A stretch of 5,834 nucleotides of DNA from Nautiliaceae bacterium. GTDB taxonomy: Bacteria; Campylobacterota; Campylobacteria; Campylobacterales; Nautiliaceae. Positions 1 through 5,834 of this stretch are shown piece after piece (the first letter of the stretch is position 1; every line of letters starts with the position of its first letter). The notes beneath the pieces were generated by a model. It was given only the letters and a program-made list of their open reading frames with translations, had not been told where the DNA came from and did no database searches. Position numbers and translations under genes: made by a program. The DNA lies in NCBI GenBank assembly GCA_027035735.1, contig JALVUH010000139.1:1-5834 (forward strand), read 5' to 3'.

Positions 1-516
1 CATATCCAAAACTTTTTCATCTGCAGGAGCTACTGGTGCTGCAATCGTTATAGAATTAGGATGTTCTCTTACTACTGTATTAGATGCTAAAAACATACTA
101 GCACCTGTTGCTATTCCATCATCTACAATAATTACATCTTTTCCTTCAATTGGTATTGGCTCAATTCCATATTTTTCTCTTTTTCTTGCCATTTCCTGAA
201 TTTTTTCCATTGCTTTTTGTTTTATATATTCTTCATCTACAGGAATACCTCTTTCATTAAGCATTCTAATAGCATCCTGATTAATAAAAACAAGTCCGCT
301 CTCACTTACACTTCCAATAGCAGCTTCTTCATTAACAGGTGAAGGTATTTTTTTTACAAATAAAATATCAAGTGGAGCATTAAGTTCTTTTGCTATTACA
401 TATCCTACAGGCACTCCACCTCTTGGAAGAGCTAAAATCAATGGATTTTTTAAATTTAATTTTTTAAGTTCTTTTGCTAAAAGTTCACCAGCTTCAATTC
501 TATCTTTAAATCTCAT
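1..516 (-). CDS. Predicted phosphoribosyltransferase, COG1926 type (3' end cut by window edge)
   Basis: The minus strand is open from ATG at 516 to the left edge, giving 172 residues with no stop. The PRPP-binding loop is clear at residues 128-140 (VIIVDDGIATGAS, acidic pair D132/D133). The N-terminal motif ALPRGGVPVG (residues 29-38) is the signature of the stand-alone phosphoribosyltransferases grouped as COG1926. The family is usually a little over 200 residues, so roughly 40 C-terminal residues are probably missing. The start is supported by AAAAAGGA five bases upstream and by an in-frame TGA just before it (534-532). These proteins have the type I PRTase fold and should transfer between PRPP and a base-like acceptor, but the physiological substrate is not established and the sequence does not reveal it. 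No signal peptide or membrane segment is seen, so it is probably cytoplasmic. It is divergent from the hydroxylase gene. Family call is firm; function is open. Confidence 0.9.
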   Translation of the reverse strand, partial: MRFKDRIEAGELLAKELKKLNLKNPLILALPRGGVPVGYVIAKELNAPLDILFVKKIPSPVNEEAAIGSVSESGLVFINQDAIRMLNERGIPVDEEYIKQKAMEKIQEMARKREKYGIEPIPIEGKDVIIVDDGIATGASMFLASNTVVREHPNSITIAAPVAPADEKVLDM

Positions 517-521
517 ATATA

Positions 522-543
522 TCCTTTTTACTCAATTATATCA
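522..543 (-). promoter_or_regulatory. Predicted extended -10 promoter and RBS of the phosphoribosyltransferase gene
   Basis: Read on the minus strand, TGATATAAT (543-535) is a perfect extended -10 box (TG-n-TATAAT). Transcription would begin near 528, so the leader would be only about 12 bases, with the Shine-Dalgarno AAAAAGGA (529-522) practically at the 5' end of the mRNA. No -35 hexamer is visible, as is usual for the main sigma factor of Campylobacterota. This is a prediction from sequence only. Confidence 0.55.
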
Positions 544-569
544 CAATTCATCAAAAATATGATATAATT
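534..569. repeat. 10-bp perfect inverted repeat formed by two divergent -10 boxes
   Basis: The left arm AATTATATCA (534-543) and right arm TGATATAATT (560-569) are exact reverse complements separated by 16 bp. Each arm contains an extended -10 box pointing outward. The symmetry may simply be two good promoters back to back, but arms of this length with centres 26 bp apart could also be bound by a dimeric regulator. The repeat itself is directly visible; any operator role is inference. Confidence 0.6.
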
Positions 570-604
570 TTATATTATAGAAGTTATAAGTTCCTATTAA
601 GGAG
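560..604 (+). promoter_or_regulatory. Predicted extended -10 promoter and RBS of the hydroxylase gene
   Basis: TGATATAAT at 560-568 is an extended -10 box (TATAAT at 563-568), which predicts a start near 575 and a leader of about 35 bases. The strong Shine-Dalgarno AAGGAG (599-604) lies six bases before the ATG at 611. There is no clear -35 box. The place where one would be expected (about 540-545) overlaps the start region of the opposite promoter, so the two promoters may compete for polymerase. Confidence 0.55.
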
Positions 605-610
605 AGGGAA

Positions 611-1219
611 ATGAAAGATTTGATATTAAAAATGACAGCAAGTAAATGGAATTACTATTTATCTATAGCTTGTGATTTTTTAACTGCAGTTGTATTTTTA
701 GGATTAAGTTTATATTATACAAAAGATATTTGGGCAAGTATTGCATTATTTGTAGTTGGAGTTATATTTTTTACATTTCTTGAATATGCTGTTCATGCAT
801 GGCTATTTCATAAAAATCATCCTCTAAAAGCATTTATAGAAGGTCATGCACATCATCATCAAAATCCTTTTAGTTATGATGCAATGCCATTTTTCATGAG
901 CGCAGTTATTGCTACTATTTTTGCATGGCTTTTACATTTTATAATGCCAACTCCAGATGCCTTAGCAATAGTTGGTGGTATGGCGCTTGGATATTTCAAT
1001 TATGGAATAATGCATCATATTATGCATAGAGTTGAATTTAATTCAAAATATTGGAGATATATGCAAGAATTTCATTTCGTTCATCATAAAAAACCAAAAA
1101 TGAACCATGGAGTAACTACTGATATTTGGGACAGAGTTTTTGGGACATATTATCAATGGAGCGAAGAAGATTTAAAAGGAATTGAAAAACTTAAAAGAGT
1201 AAAGAAAAAAGCAAAATAA
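611..1219 (+). CDS. Fatty acid hydroxylase / sterol desaturase superfamily membrane protein
   Basis: This complete 202-residue protein belongs to the membrane-bound histidine-cluster oxygenases (PF04116 type). Hydrophobic segments lie at about residues 17-36, 42-60, 94-112 and 115-134. The metal-ligand histidines are all present: HAWLFH (H62, H67) with H70, GHAHHHQNP (H79, H81-H83), HHIMH (H135, H136, H139), HFVHH (H155, H158, H159) and NHGVTT (H166), followed by the usual ending DIWDRVFGT (171-179). The spacing resembles FA2H/Scs7-type fatty acid 2-hydroxylases without the cytochrome b5 domain. Family members use a di-metal centre, O2 and an electron donor to hydroxylate lipid acyl chains, with the active site facing the cytoplasm. 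The true substrate here is unknown; a membrane or lipid A acyl chain is a guess. The C-terminus is a lysine/arginine-rich tail (residues 193-202). The gene has its own promoter and RBS and overlaps the reverse gyrase gene tail-to-tail. Confidence 0.9.
   Translation: MKDLILKMTASKWNYYLSIACDFLTAVVFLGLSLYYTKDIWASIALFVVGVIFFTFLEYAVHAWLFHKNHPLKAFIEGHAHHHQNPFSYDAMPFFMSAVIATIFAWLLHFIMPTPDALAIVGGMALGYFNYGIMHHIMHRVEFNSKYWRYMQEFHFVHHKKPKMNHGVTTDIWDRVFGTYYQWSEEDLKGIEKLKRVKKKAK
1191..1219. other. 29-bp tail-to-tail overlap of hydroxylase and reverse gyrase genes
   Basis: The plus-strand stop TAA (1217-1219) lies inside the reverse gyrase gene, and the minus-strand stop TAA (1193-1191) lies inside the hydroxylase gene. 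On the plus strand the shared bases encode a basic tail (LKRVKKKAK); on the minus strand they encode a hydrophobic tail (LILLFSLLF). No intrinsic terminator is visible on either side, so the two transcripts probably run into each other. Confidence 0.9.
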
Positions 1220-4200
1220 GCTCTTCTTTATAACTTTTTTCTCCTCTTTCAATTTCATCCATTATAGACTCTAATTTTGCAGTAAATTCTTCACTTACAA
1301 ATTCTTTATATTCAAGATTATCTATTATTTTTAATACTTTAAATCCAAGATGGGTAGCAAAAAGATATCCATTTTTTTCTACTACATATCTTCTTTCAAG
1401 TAGTTTTTCAATAGTTATAGCATAAGTTGAAGGTCTTCCTATTCCTTTATTTTTCATCTCTTCAATCACTTCAGCATATGTATAAGGAGAATATTTTGAC
1501 TTTTGATATAAATTTTTAACTATTTCATACTCTCCCTCTTCAATTTTATAAACTTTAATAGGATAAATTAAATTATACCCATCTTCTATAATTTGTGTAA
1601 TAACTTCAATCTTTTTACCTAAAATATCAAATTCATCCTTTTTAACTACTACCTCTTTCATTTGAGATGCTATAAATTTTCTGAAAATTAAATCATAAAG
1701 TTTAAAATGTCTGTAATTTAATTCAATTCCTTTCATCATGCAAAAACTTCTAAGTTCGTCCATATCCATTGAAGTAGTAGCCCTAATTGCTTCATGTGCC
1801 CCACCCTCTTCAAAACTTCTTGCTTTAAAAAACTCTTCACCAAAATTTTCCAAAATATAATCTTTTGCAATAGATATGCCAAGAGGTGATATTCTATGAG
1901 AATCAGTCCTATGATAAGTAATGAATCCTCTCTCAAAAAATTCTTGCGCTAATTGCATTGTAAGTTGAGGTGAAAATTTTAGTTTTATTGAAGCTTCTTT
2001 TAGTAATTCTGAAGTATTAAAAGGCCTCTCAATTAGAGATTCTTCTTTTGAAGAGATTAATTTAACTTCTATTTTTTCCTTAATATTATCAAAAAATTCT
2101 TTTGCTTCATTTTCTTTTTCAAATTCAAAATCTACTTTTAAATCACCTATTTTAATCCTAACTACATAAATTTTCTCTTTTAAACTCTCAGTCCTATTTG
2201 CTATCCATTTAAGTACAGGAGTTTGAACACGCCCAGCTGAGAGATGAGGATTGTGGAGTCTTTTTTGAATAATTTGAGAAATTAAAAATCCTATCCATCT
2301 ATCAGCTATTCTTCTTACAAACTGAGCACCTACTAAATTTTTATCAACTTCTCTTGGACTTTCTAAAGCTTTTTCAAAGGCATATTTCGTAATTTCGTGA
2401 AACTCTGCTCTTTTTATATTTAAATTATATGGCTTATTATTTAAGCTCAAATCAAAAGCAATCTTTTCTCCTTCTCTATCCGGGTCAGTAGCTATAAAAA
2501 TTTCATCAACTTCAAAACTTTCAATATTAAGAGCCTCTAAAATCTTATCTTTATCCTCTAATACCCTAAAAATTGGAATATATTTATCAATTACTCCCCA
2601 TTTTCCTTCATCTTCTACCAAATCAAAATCATGCCCTATACTTGCAGTTATTATTAAATTTCTCTTTTCCATTAATATTTCATAAACAATTACATCATCA
2701 ACTATTCTTCTACTAGGATTTCCAAAAAAAGAGCTTATGGTTTTTGCTTTTGTAGGAGATTCTACTACCACAAATGTAGTTTTAATATCCTCTTTTTTAC
2801 TCTCACTTCTGCTTTTATCTATCTCTTTTAATACCTCATCTAAATTAATTTCATTAATATTTTTAAATTCACTTTCACTAAACCATTTTAATTTCTTTTG
2901 AAGAGAAAAAAATGCCTTTTCATTATCAACTAAAACTAATGCTAATCCTTTTGTAAGATGTCCTTTATAAAATCTAGAAGCCCTACCACTGGCTTGAATA
3001 TATCCAGTTATATCAGCAGTAATAATTTTTTCTCCATCAAAACTAATCTCAGGTGAATTTTTTATCTCTTCTTGATAATTTTTAATAAGATTAAAAAGAT
3101 ATGTTCTTATTTGTTTAAGTCTCTCTTCTACTTTTGGATGAAGTTCTTTAAAAAAAACATATTTTTTCATAAAATTTATATTGTTTTGATATTCAAGAAG
3201 AGCTTTAAAATCAAGTTTTTTAGCAAAAAACGGATACAGGGCAATTGCTATAAAATACATTGAGCGATAATTATCACTATTTAAACTAAATTCCATCTTC
3301 GGCACACCTACAAAAAGCGTATATCTAATAGCTTCTGGTAAATCTATACCACGAGCTAGAGGGTTACGATAGCTTGCAAACCCTACAAAATAACATTTAC
3401 CCTCTCTAAACTCATCTAAATGGTCATTAAATTCTTCATAACTATATGCTTTTATCTCTTTTTCATTTAAAAATGAAATATATTCATTTAAAGTCTCTTT
3501 AGTCTCATTTCCTGGCAAAAATAAAAGTCCTCCTTTTCCAAGTCTCTTAATCCACTCAATTGATTTATCCCAAGAATACTCTTTATCAAAACTATCTACA
3601 ATATTTCTTAATGTCAAATTTGGTCTAGATATTTCAAATCCAAGCAGATATCTAAATAGATAAACTCTTTTAGATTTTGGATTTGCCGTAGCACTTGAGA
3701 CTATAAGCTGACCTTTTTTCTTTTTAGCAATTTTTTTAATTTTTTCATACTCTTTATTGTTTATAAATTCAAGCGCTTTATTTATATCATCTTCACTAAA
3801 CCCAAGAAGTCTAAGTACTGAATCAATTTTTCTGCCAGATTTAAGAATTGAGTCTACATCATCCACAAAAACTAAATTAAATTCTCTATTTAAACTATCA
3901 ATATTTTTATAAAGGAATTGAGTTGTAGTAATTATAATTTCCCCCTCACCTCCTAAAATTTTTTCTTTTTCTTGCTTTTTACCAGTATAAGCCAAAACTT
4001 CAATTCCCCACTCATTAAATCTATTTAGTGCTTGAAGGACAAGAAGTTTTGTTGGAAAAATAATATAACTTTTTTTAGTAAAAGCTGCTAATAAAAGCCC
4101 AAAAGTAGTCTTTCCAATTCCTGTTGGAGCAAGAAGAGAAAAAGAATTGCCTAAAAAAAACCTCTTAGCCCACATTTTTTGAATAGAAGTTAAATTATTT

Positions 4201-4403
4201 CCTGTTTTAGATTTAAAAAATTTATTAAATTTATTAAGTTTTTCTTCTGCCTTACAAAATAGCTTATAATTTTTAAGTTCAACCTCACACTTATTTTCAT
4301 TCTCACTCATACACTTTTCACAAAAAAGCCCAAGATTTAATCTCTCACTACTTATATCTCCTCCACAATTTGGACATCTGTTTTTATAAATTGCTTCAAG
4401 CAT
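1191..4403 (-). CDS. rgy: Reverse gyrase (helicase-like domain fused to type IA topoisomerase)
   Basis: This complete 1070-residue protein uses ATP to introduce positive supercoils into DNA and is the hallmark enzyme of hyperthermophiles and some thermophiles. An N-terminal zinc finger (C10, C13, C28, C31) precedes the helicase-like half: Q-motif region around Q75, Walker A APTGIGKTT (92-100), DDVD (181-184), SSAT (236-239) and QASGRASR (470-477), with a short latch-like insert between about 380 and 460. The topoisomerase half starts at about 543 with the TOPRIM domain: E548 in VVVESPTKAK and DPDRE (640-644). It continues through RRIADRWIGF (697-706), LSAGRVQTPV (721-730), the catalytic tyrosine Y830 in FITYHRTDS, GGAHEAIRAT (867-876) and GIGRPSTYA (987-995). 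No intein, frameshift or internal stop is seen. The zinc finger that many relatives carry inside TOPRIM is absent. The ATG at 4403 is fixed by a Shine-Dalgarno (AAAAAGGGA) and an in-frame TAA (4418-4416) just upstream. It is monocistronic by layout and divergent from the HyfB-like gene. Presence in a bacterium suggests ancient transfer from thermophiles. Confidence 0.97.
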   Translation of the reverse strand: MLEAIYKNRCPNCGGDISSERLNLGLFCEKCMSENENKCEVELKNYKLFCKAEEKLNKFNKFFKSKTGNNLTSIQKMWAKRFFLGNSFSLLAPTGIGKTTFGLLLAAFTKKSYIIFPTKLLVLQALNRFNEWGIEVLAYTGKKQEKEKILGGEGEIIITTTQFLYKNIDSLNREFNLVFVDDVDSILKSGRKIDSVLRLLGFSEDDINKALEFINNKEYEKIKKIAKKKKGQLIVSSATANPKSKRVYLFRYLLGFEISRPNLTLRNIVDSFDKEYSWDKSIEWIKRLGKGGLLFLPGNETKETLNEYISFLNEKEIKAYSYEEFNDHLDEFREGKCYFVGFASYRNPLARGIDLPEAIRYTLFVGVPKMEFSLNSDNYRSMYFIAIALYPFFAKKLDFKALLEYQNNINFMKKYVFFKELHPKVEERLKQIRTYLFNLIKNYQEEIKNSPEISFDGEKIITADITGYIQASGRASRFYKGHLTKGLALVLVDNEKAFFSLQKKLKWFSESEFKNINEINLDEVLKEIDKSRSESKKEDIKTTFVVVESPTKAKTISSFFGNPSRRIVDDVIVYEILMEKRNLIITASIGHDFDLVEDEGKWGVIDKYIPIFRVLEDKDKILEALNIESFEVDEIFIATDPDREGEKIAFDLSLNNKPYNLNIKRAEFHEITKYAFEKALESPREVDKNLVGAQFVRRIADRWIGFLISQIIQKRLHNPHLSAGRVQTPVLKWIANRTESLKEKIYVVRIKIGDLKVDFEFEKENEAKEFFDNIKEKIEVKLISSKEESLIERPFNTSELLKEASIKLKFSPQLTMQLAQEFFERGFITYHRTDSHRISPLGISIAKDYILENFGEEFFKARSFEEGGAHEAIRATTSMDMDELRSFCMMKGIELNYRHFKLYDLIFRKFIASQMKEVVVKKDEFDILGKKIEVITQIIEDGYNLIYPIKVYKIEEGEYEIVKNLYQKSKYSPYTYAEVIEEMKNKGIGRPSTYAITIEKLLERRYVVEKNGYLFATHLGFKVLKIIDNLEYKEFVSEEFTAKLESIMDEIERGEKSYKEELILLFSLLF

Positions 4404-4407
4404 TAAT

Positions 4408-4432
4408 TCCCTTTTTTAAGAAAATAATACCA
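4408..4432 (-). promoter_or_regulatory. Predicted promoter and RBS of reverse gyrase
   Basis: On the minus strand, TGGTATTAT (4432-4424) is an extended -10 box, predicting a start near 4417 and a leader of about 14 bases. The Shine-Dalgarno AGGGA (4412-4408) is four bases before the ATG. No CIRCE-type heat-shock inverted repeat is seen. The promoter is a prediction; the ribosome binding site is clearer. Confidence 0.45.
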
Positions 4433-4508
4433 AATTTTAAAATGTTTCTTTTTTACACATTTACCAATTTAAATAGCATATTTTAAACTAAATTTAAGCT
4501 TTTAGAGT

Positions 4509-4550
4509 TATAATTTCACAGCAATTTTTTTCTTAAACTATCCTTAAAGG
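4509..4550 (+). promoter_or_regulatory. Predicted promoter and start-deciding RBS of the HyfB-like gene
   Basis: TATAAT at 4509-4514 is a consensus -10 box without a visible -35, predicting a start near 4521. AAAGG (4546-4550) sits seven bases before a GTG codon at 4558, while the first in-frame ATG (4582) has no Shine-Dalgarno. This is the main reason for choosing the GTG start. The RBS lies in the short palindrome CCTTAAAGG (4542-4550), which is too tight to form an RNA hairpin. Confidence 0.5.
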
Positions 4551-4557
4551 TTATAAA

Positions 4558-5834
4558 GTGTTCAGTTTTAATCTTTTATCAATGCTGTTTTTGTTTTTAA
4601 TCTTACTTGGAGTTATTCCAAATCTTTTTTATATGAGCGGATACCTATCTCACATAAAAAGAAAAACTCATTTTTTAATTAACTATTTTGCTTTTATTCT
4701 ATCAATGATTGGAGTTGTTTTAAGTAACAATGCACTTGTATTTTTATTTTTTTGGGAGCTTATGAGTTTAACCTCTTGGCAGTTAATTTTAACAGAATCT
4801 AAAGAAGAAAATATTAAAGCTGCAAGATTTTACTTTTTTATGACCCATTTTGGATTTGTATTTATTTTATTGTTTTTCTTATTACTTTCAAGCAATTCTT
4901 TATTTACAAGTTTTGATAGTTTTAAAGAAATAGCAAATAACTTTAAATATCCAAGTTTACTATTTTTCTTAATGGCTATTGGATTTTTATCTAAAGCTGG
5001 AGTTGTGCCACTTCATGTATGGCTTCCATATGCTCACCCAGCAGCTCCTTCTCCTGTATCAGCACTTATGAGTGGAGTTATGTTAAAAGTTGCTATTTAT
5101 GCATTTTTAAAATTTTTATTTATTTTTAACTCTTGGCCAATTGAGTGGGGAGTAATTATTTTAGTTTTAGGGGCAATTTCCAGTTTAGTTGGTGTATTGT
5201 ATGCTTTGAGTGAGCACGATATAAAAGCACTATTGGCAAACCATTCAGTAGAAAATATTGGAATTATTTTAATTGGAATTGGTGTTGGAATGATTTTTTA
5301 TACTCTAAAACTTTATACTTTAAGTGCTTTTGCTTTTATAGCAGCAGTGTATCATACATTTAACCATATGAGTTTTAAAGCTTTACTTTTTATGAGTGCT
5401 GGAAGTGTATTGTATGAAACCCATACTAAAAACATTGAAAAATATGGAGGACTAATTAAAAATATGCCAATTACTGCTTTTATGTTTTTAGTTGCAGCTA
5501 TTTCAATTTCTGCCCTTCCTCCAACAAATGGATTTTTGAGTGAATGGATGATATTTCAAAGTATGTTAAGCTCAAGCGGTATTGATAACTTAGCTCTTAA
5601 ACTTTCATTTCCTTTTGCAATTTTTGCGTTAGCTCTAACCGGTGGTCTTGCAATAGCATGTTTTGTAAAGGCTTTTGGAATTACATTTCTTGGACTTCAT
5701 AGAAGCAGCAATGCTAAACACGCAAAAGAGGTAAACCGCCTTATGCAAATTGGTCAAATTTTAATGGCTATTGTGGTAATTTCTTTAATGTTATTTTTAC
5801 CTTTTGTAATTAAACTAATAAATTCATCTCTTCC
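4558..5834 (+). CDS. hyfB: Proton-conducting antiporter-like membrane subunit, hydrogenase-4 HyfB/HycC type (3' end cut by window edge)
   Basis: The frame is open from GTG 4558 to the right edge (425 complete codons) and has an in-frame TAA upstream (4534-4536). The protein is almost entirely transmembrane, with roughly 12-13 helices. It carries the hallmarks of the NuoL/M/N-MrpA/D family (PF00361). These are FFWELMSLTSW with E67, SKAGVVPLHVWLP (K146, H154), AHPAAPSPVSALMSGVMLK (159-177), DIKALLANHSVENIG (K223), YHTFNHMSFKALLF (K274) and SALPPTNGFLSEW (E329). The Glu/Lys positions match the proton-path residues of complex I antiporter subunits, and the AHPAAPSPVSALMSGVM wording points to HyfB/HycC of group 4 NiFe hydrogenases rather than NuoL, NuoM or DabB. 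It would be in the cytoplasmic membrane, coupling hydrogen or formate turnover to ion movement. E. coli HyfB/HycC are about 600-670 residues. Here WEL lies at 66-68, so the N-terminus is shorter than in E. coli. Probably the first gene of an operon; the catalytic subunits lie outside the window, so the exact complex is unproven. Confidence 0.82.
   Translation, partial: MFSFNLLSMLFLFLILLGVIPNLFYMSGYLSHIKRKTHFLINYFAFILSMIGVVLSNNALVFLFFWELMSLTSWQLILTESKEENIKAARFYFFMTHFGFVFILLFFLLLSSNSLFTSFDSFKEIANNFKYPSLLFFLMAIGFLSKAGVVPLHVWLPYAHPAAPSPVSALMSGVMLKVAIYAFLKFLFIFNSWPIEWGVIILVLGAISSLVGVLYALSEHDIKALLANHSVENIGIILIGIGVGMIFYTLKLYTLSAFAFIAAVYHTFNHMSFKALLFMSAGSVLYETHTKNIEKYGGLIKNMPITAFMFLVAAISISALPPTNGFLSEWMIFQSMLSSSGIDNLALKLSFPFAIFALALTGGLAIACFVKAFGITFLGLHRSSNAKHAKEVNRLMQIGQILMAIVVISLMLFLPFVIKLINSSL

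Noticed and set aside
1195..1225. Possible bidirectional terminator at the convergent gene ends
   Set aside because: The only stem is five base pairs (AAGAG/CTCTT) with a loop of about 21 bases and no following clean T-run, which is too weak.
1736..1936. 66-codon open frame on the minus strand
   Set aside because: It lies inside the reverse gyrase gene in another frame, covering the region around the catalytic tyrosine. It has no RBS and no recognisable domain.
3072..3263. 63-codon open frame on the plus strand
   Set aside because: It is antisense to the latch region of reverse gyrase and is a Lys/Phe/Ile-rich product of AT-rich codons; no RBS or family resemblance.
4542..4550. CCTTAAAGG palindrome over the RBS as an RNA switch
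   Set aside because: The arms are four bases with a one-base centre, which cannot fold into an RNA hairpin; it is probably a by-product of the Shine-Dalgarno.
4404..4557. CIRCE or other known heat-shock operator in front of reverse gyrase
   Set aside because: I looked for TTAGCACTC/GAGTGCTAA-like arms and found none.
4582..4584. ATG as alternative start of the HyfB-like gene
   Set aside because: No Shine-Dalgarno precedes it, it would cut into the first membrane helix, and the GTG at 4558 has AAAGG at good spacing.
4558..5834. Assignment as NuoL/NuoM of complex I or DabB of a CO2-uptake system
   Set aside because: The AHPAAPSPVSALMSGVM motif and the GFLSEW region match HyfB/HycC wording better, but without the downstream genes this cannot be excluded fully.

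Overview
The window looks like chromosomal DNA from an AT-rich, thermophilic bacterium. The best fit is the Campylobacterota, order Nautiliales (Nautilia, Caminibacter, Lebetimonas). This placement is inferred from three things: an intact bacterial-style reverse gyrase gene, a membrane subunit that resembles those of energy-conserving hydrogenases (group 4 NiFe / Hyf type), and promoter candidates with a good or extended -10 box but no recognisable -35 box, set in very T/A-rich DNA. No rRNA, tRNA, insertion sequence, CRISPR array or phage gene was seen.

Layout from left to right. (1) Positions 1-516, minus strand: a COG1926-type phosphoribosyltransferase of unknown substrate, whose C-terminus runs off the left edge. 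(2) Positions 517-610: a short divergent promoter region with two back-to-back extended -10 boxes that form a perfect inverted repeat. (3) Positions 611-1219, plus strand: a histidine-rich integral membrane protein of the fatty acid hydroxylase / sterol desaturase superfamily. (4) Positions 1191-4403, minus strand: a complete single-chain reverse gyrase (helicase-like half fused to a type IA topoisomerase half). Its 3' end overlaps the hydroxylase gene tail-to-tail by 29 bp. (5) Positions 4404-4557: a second divergent promoter region. (6) Positions 4558 to the right edge, plus strand: a proton-channel antiporter-like subunit (HyfB/HycC type), probably the first gene of a hydrogenase operon that continues outside the window.

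The four genes do not form one pathway or operon. They are four separate transcription units in divergent-convergent-divergent order. Reverse gyrase introduces positive supercoils and protects DNA at high temperature, the HyfB-like subunit would couple hydrogen or formate redox chemistry to ion movement across the membrane, the hydroxylase would modify a membrane lipid, and the phosphoribosyltransferase would act on a nucleotide-type substrate. No previously undescribed multi-gene system is evident. The points most worth a second look are the reverse gyrase without a second zinc finger, the 29-bp antisense overlap that dictates both protein tails, the mirror-image promoters, and a di-metal hydroxylase that normally needs O2 in what is probably an anaerobe or microaerophile.
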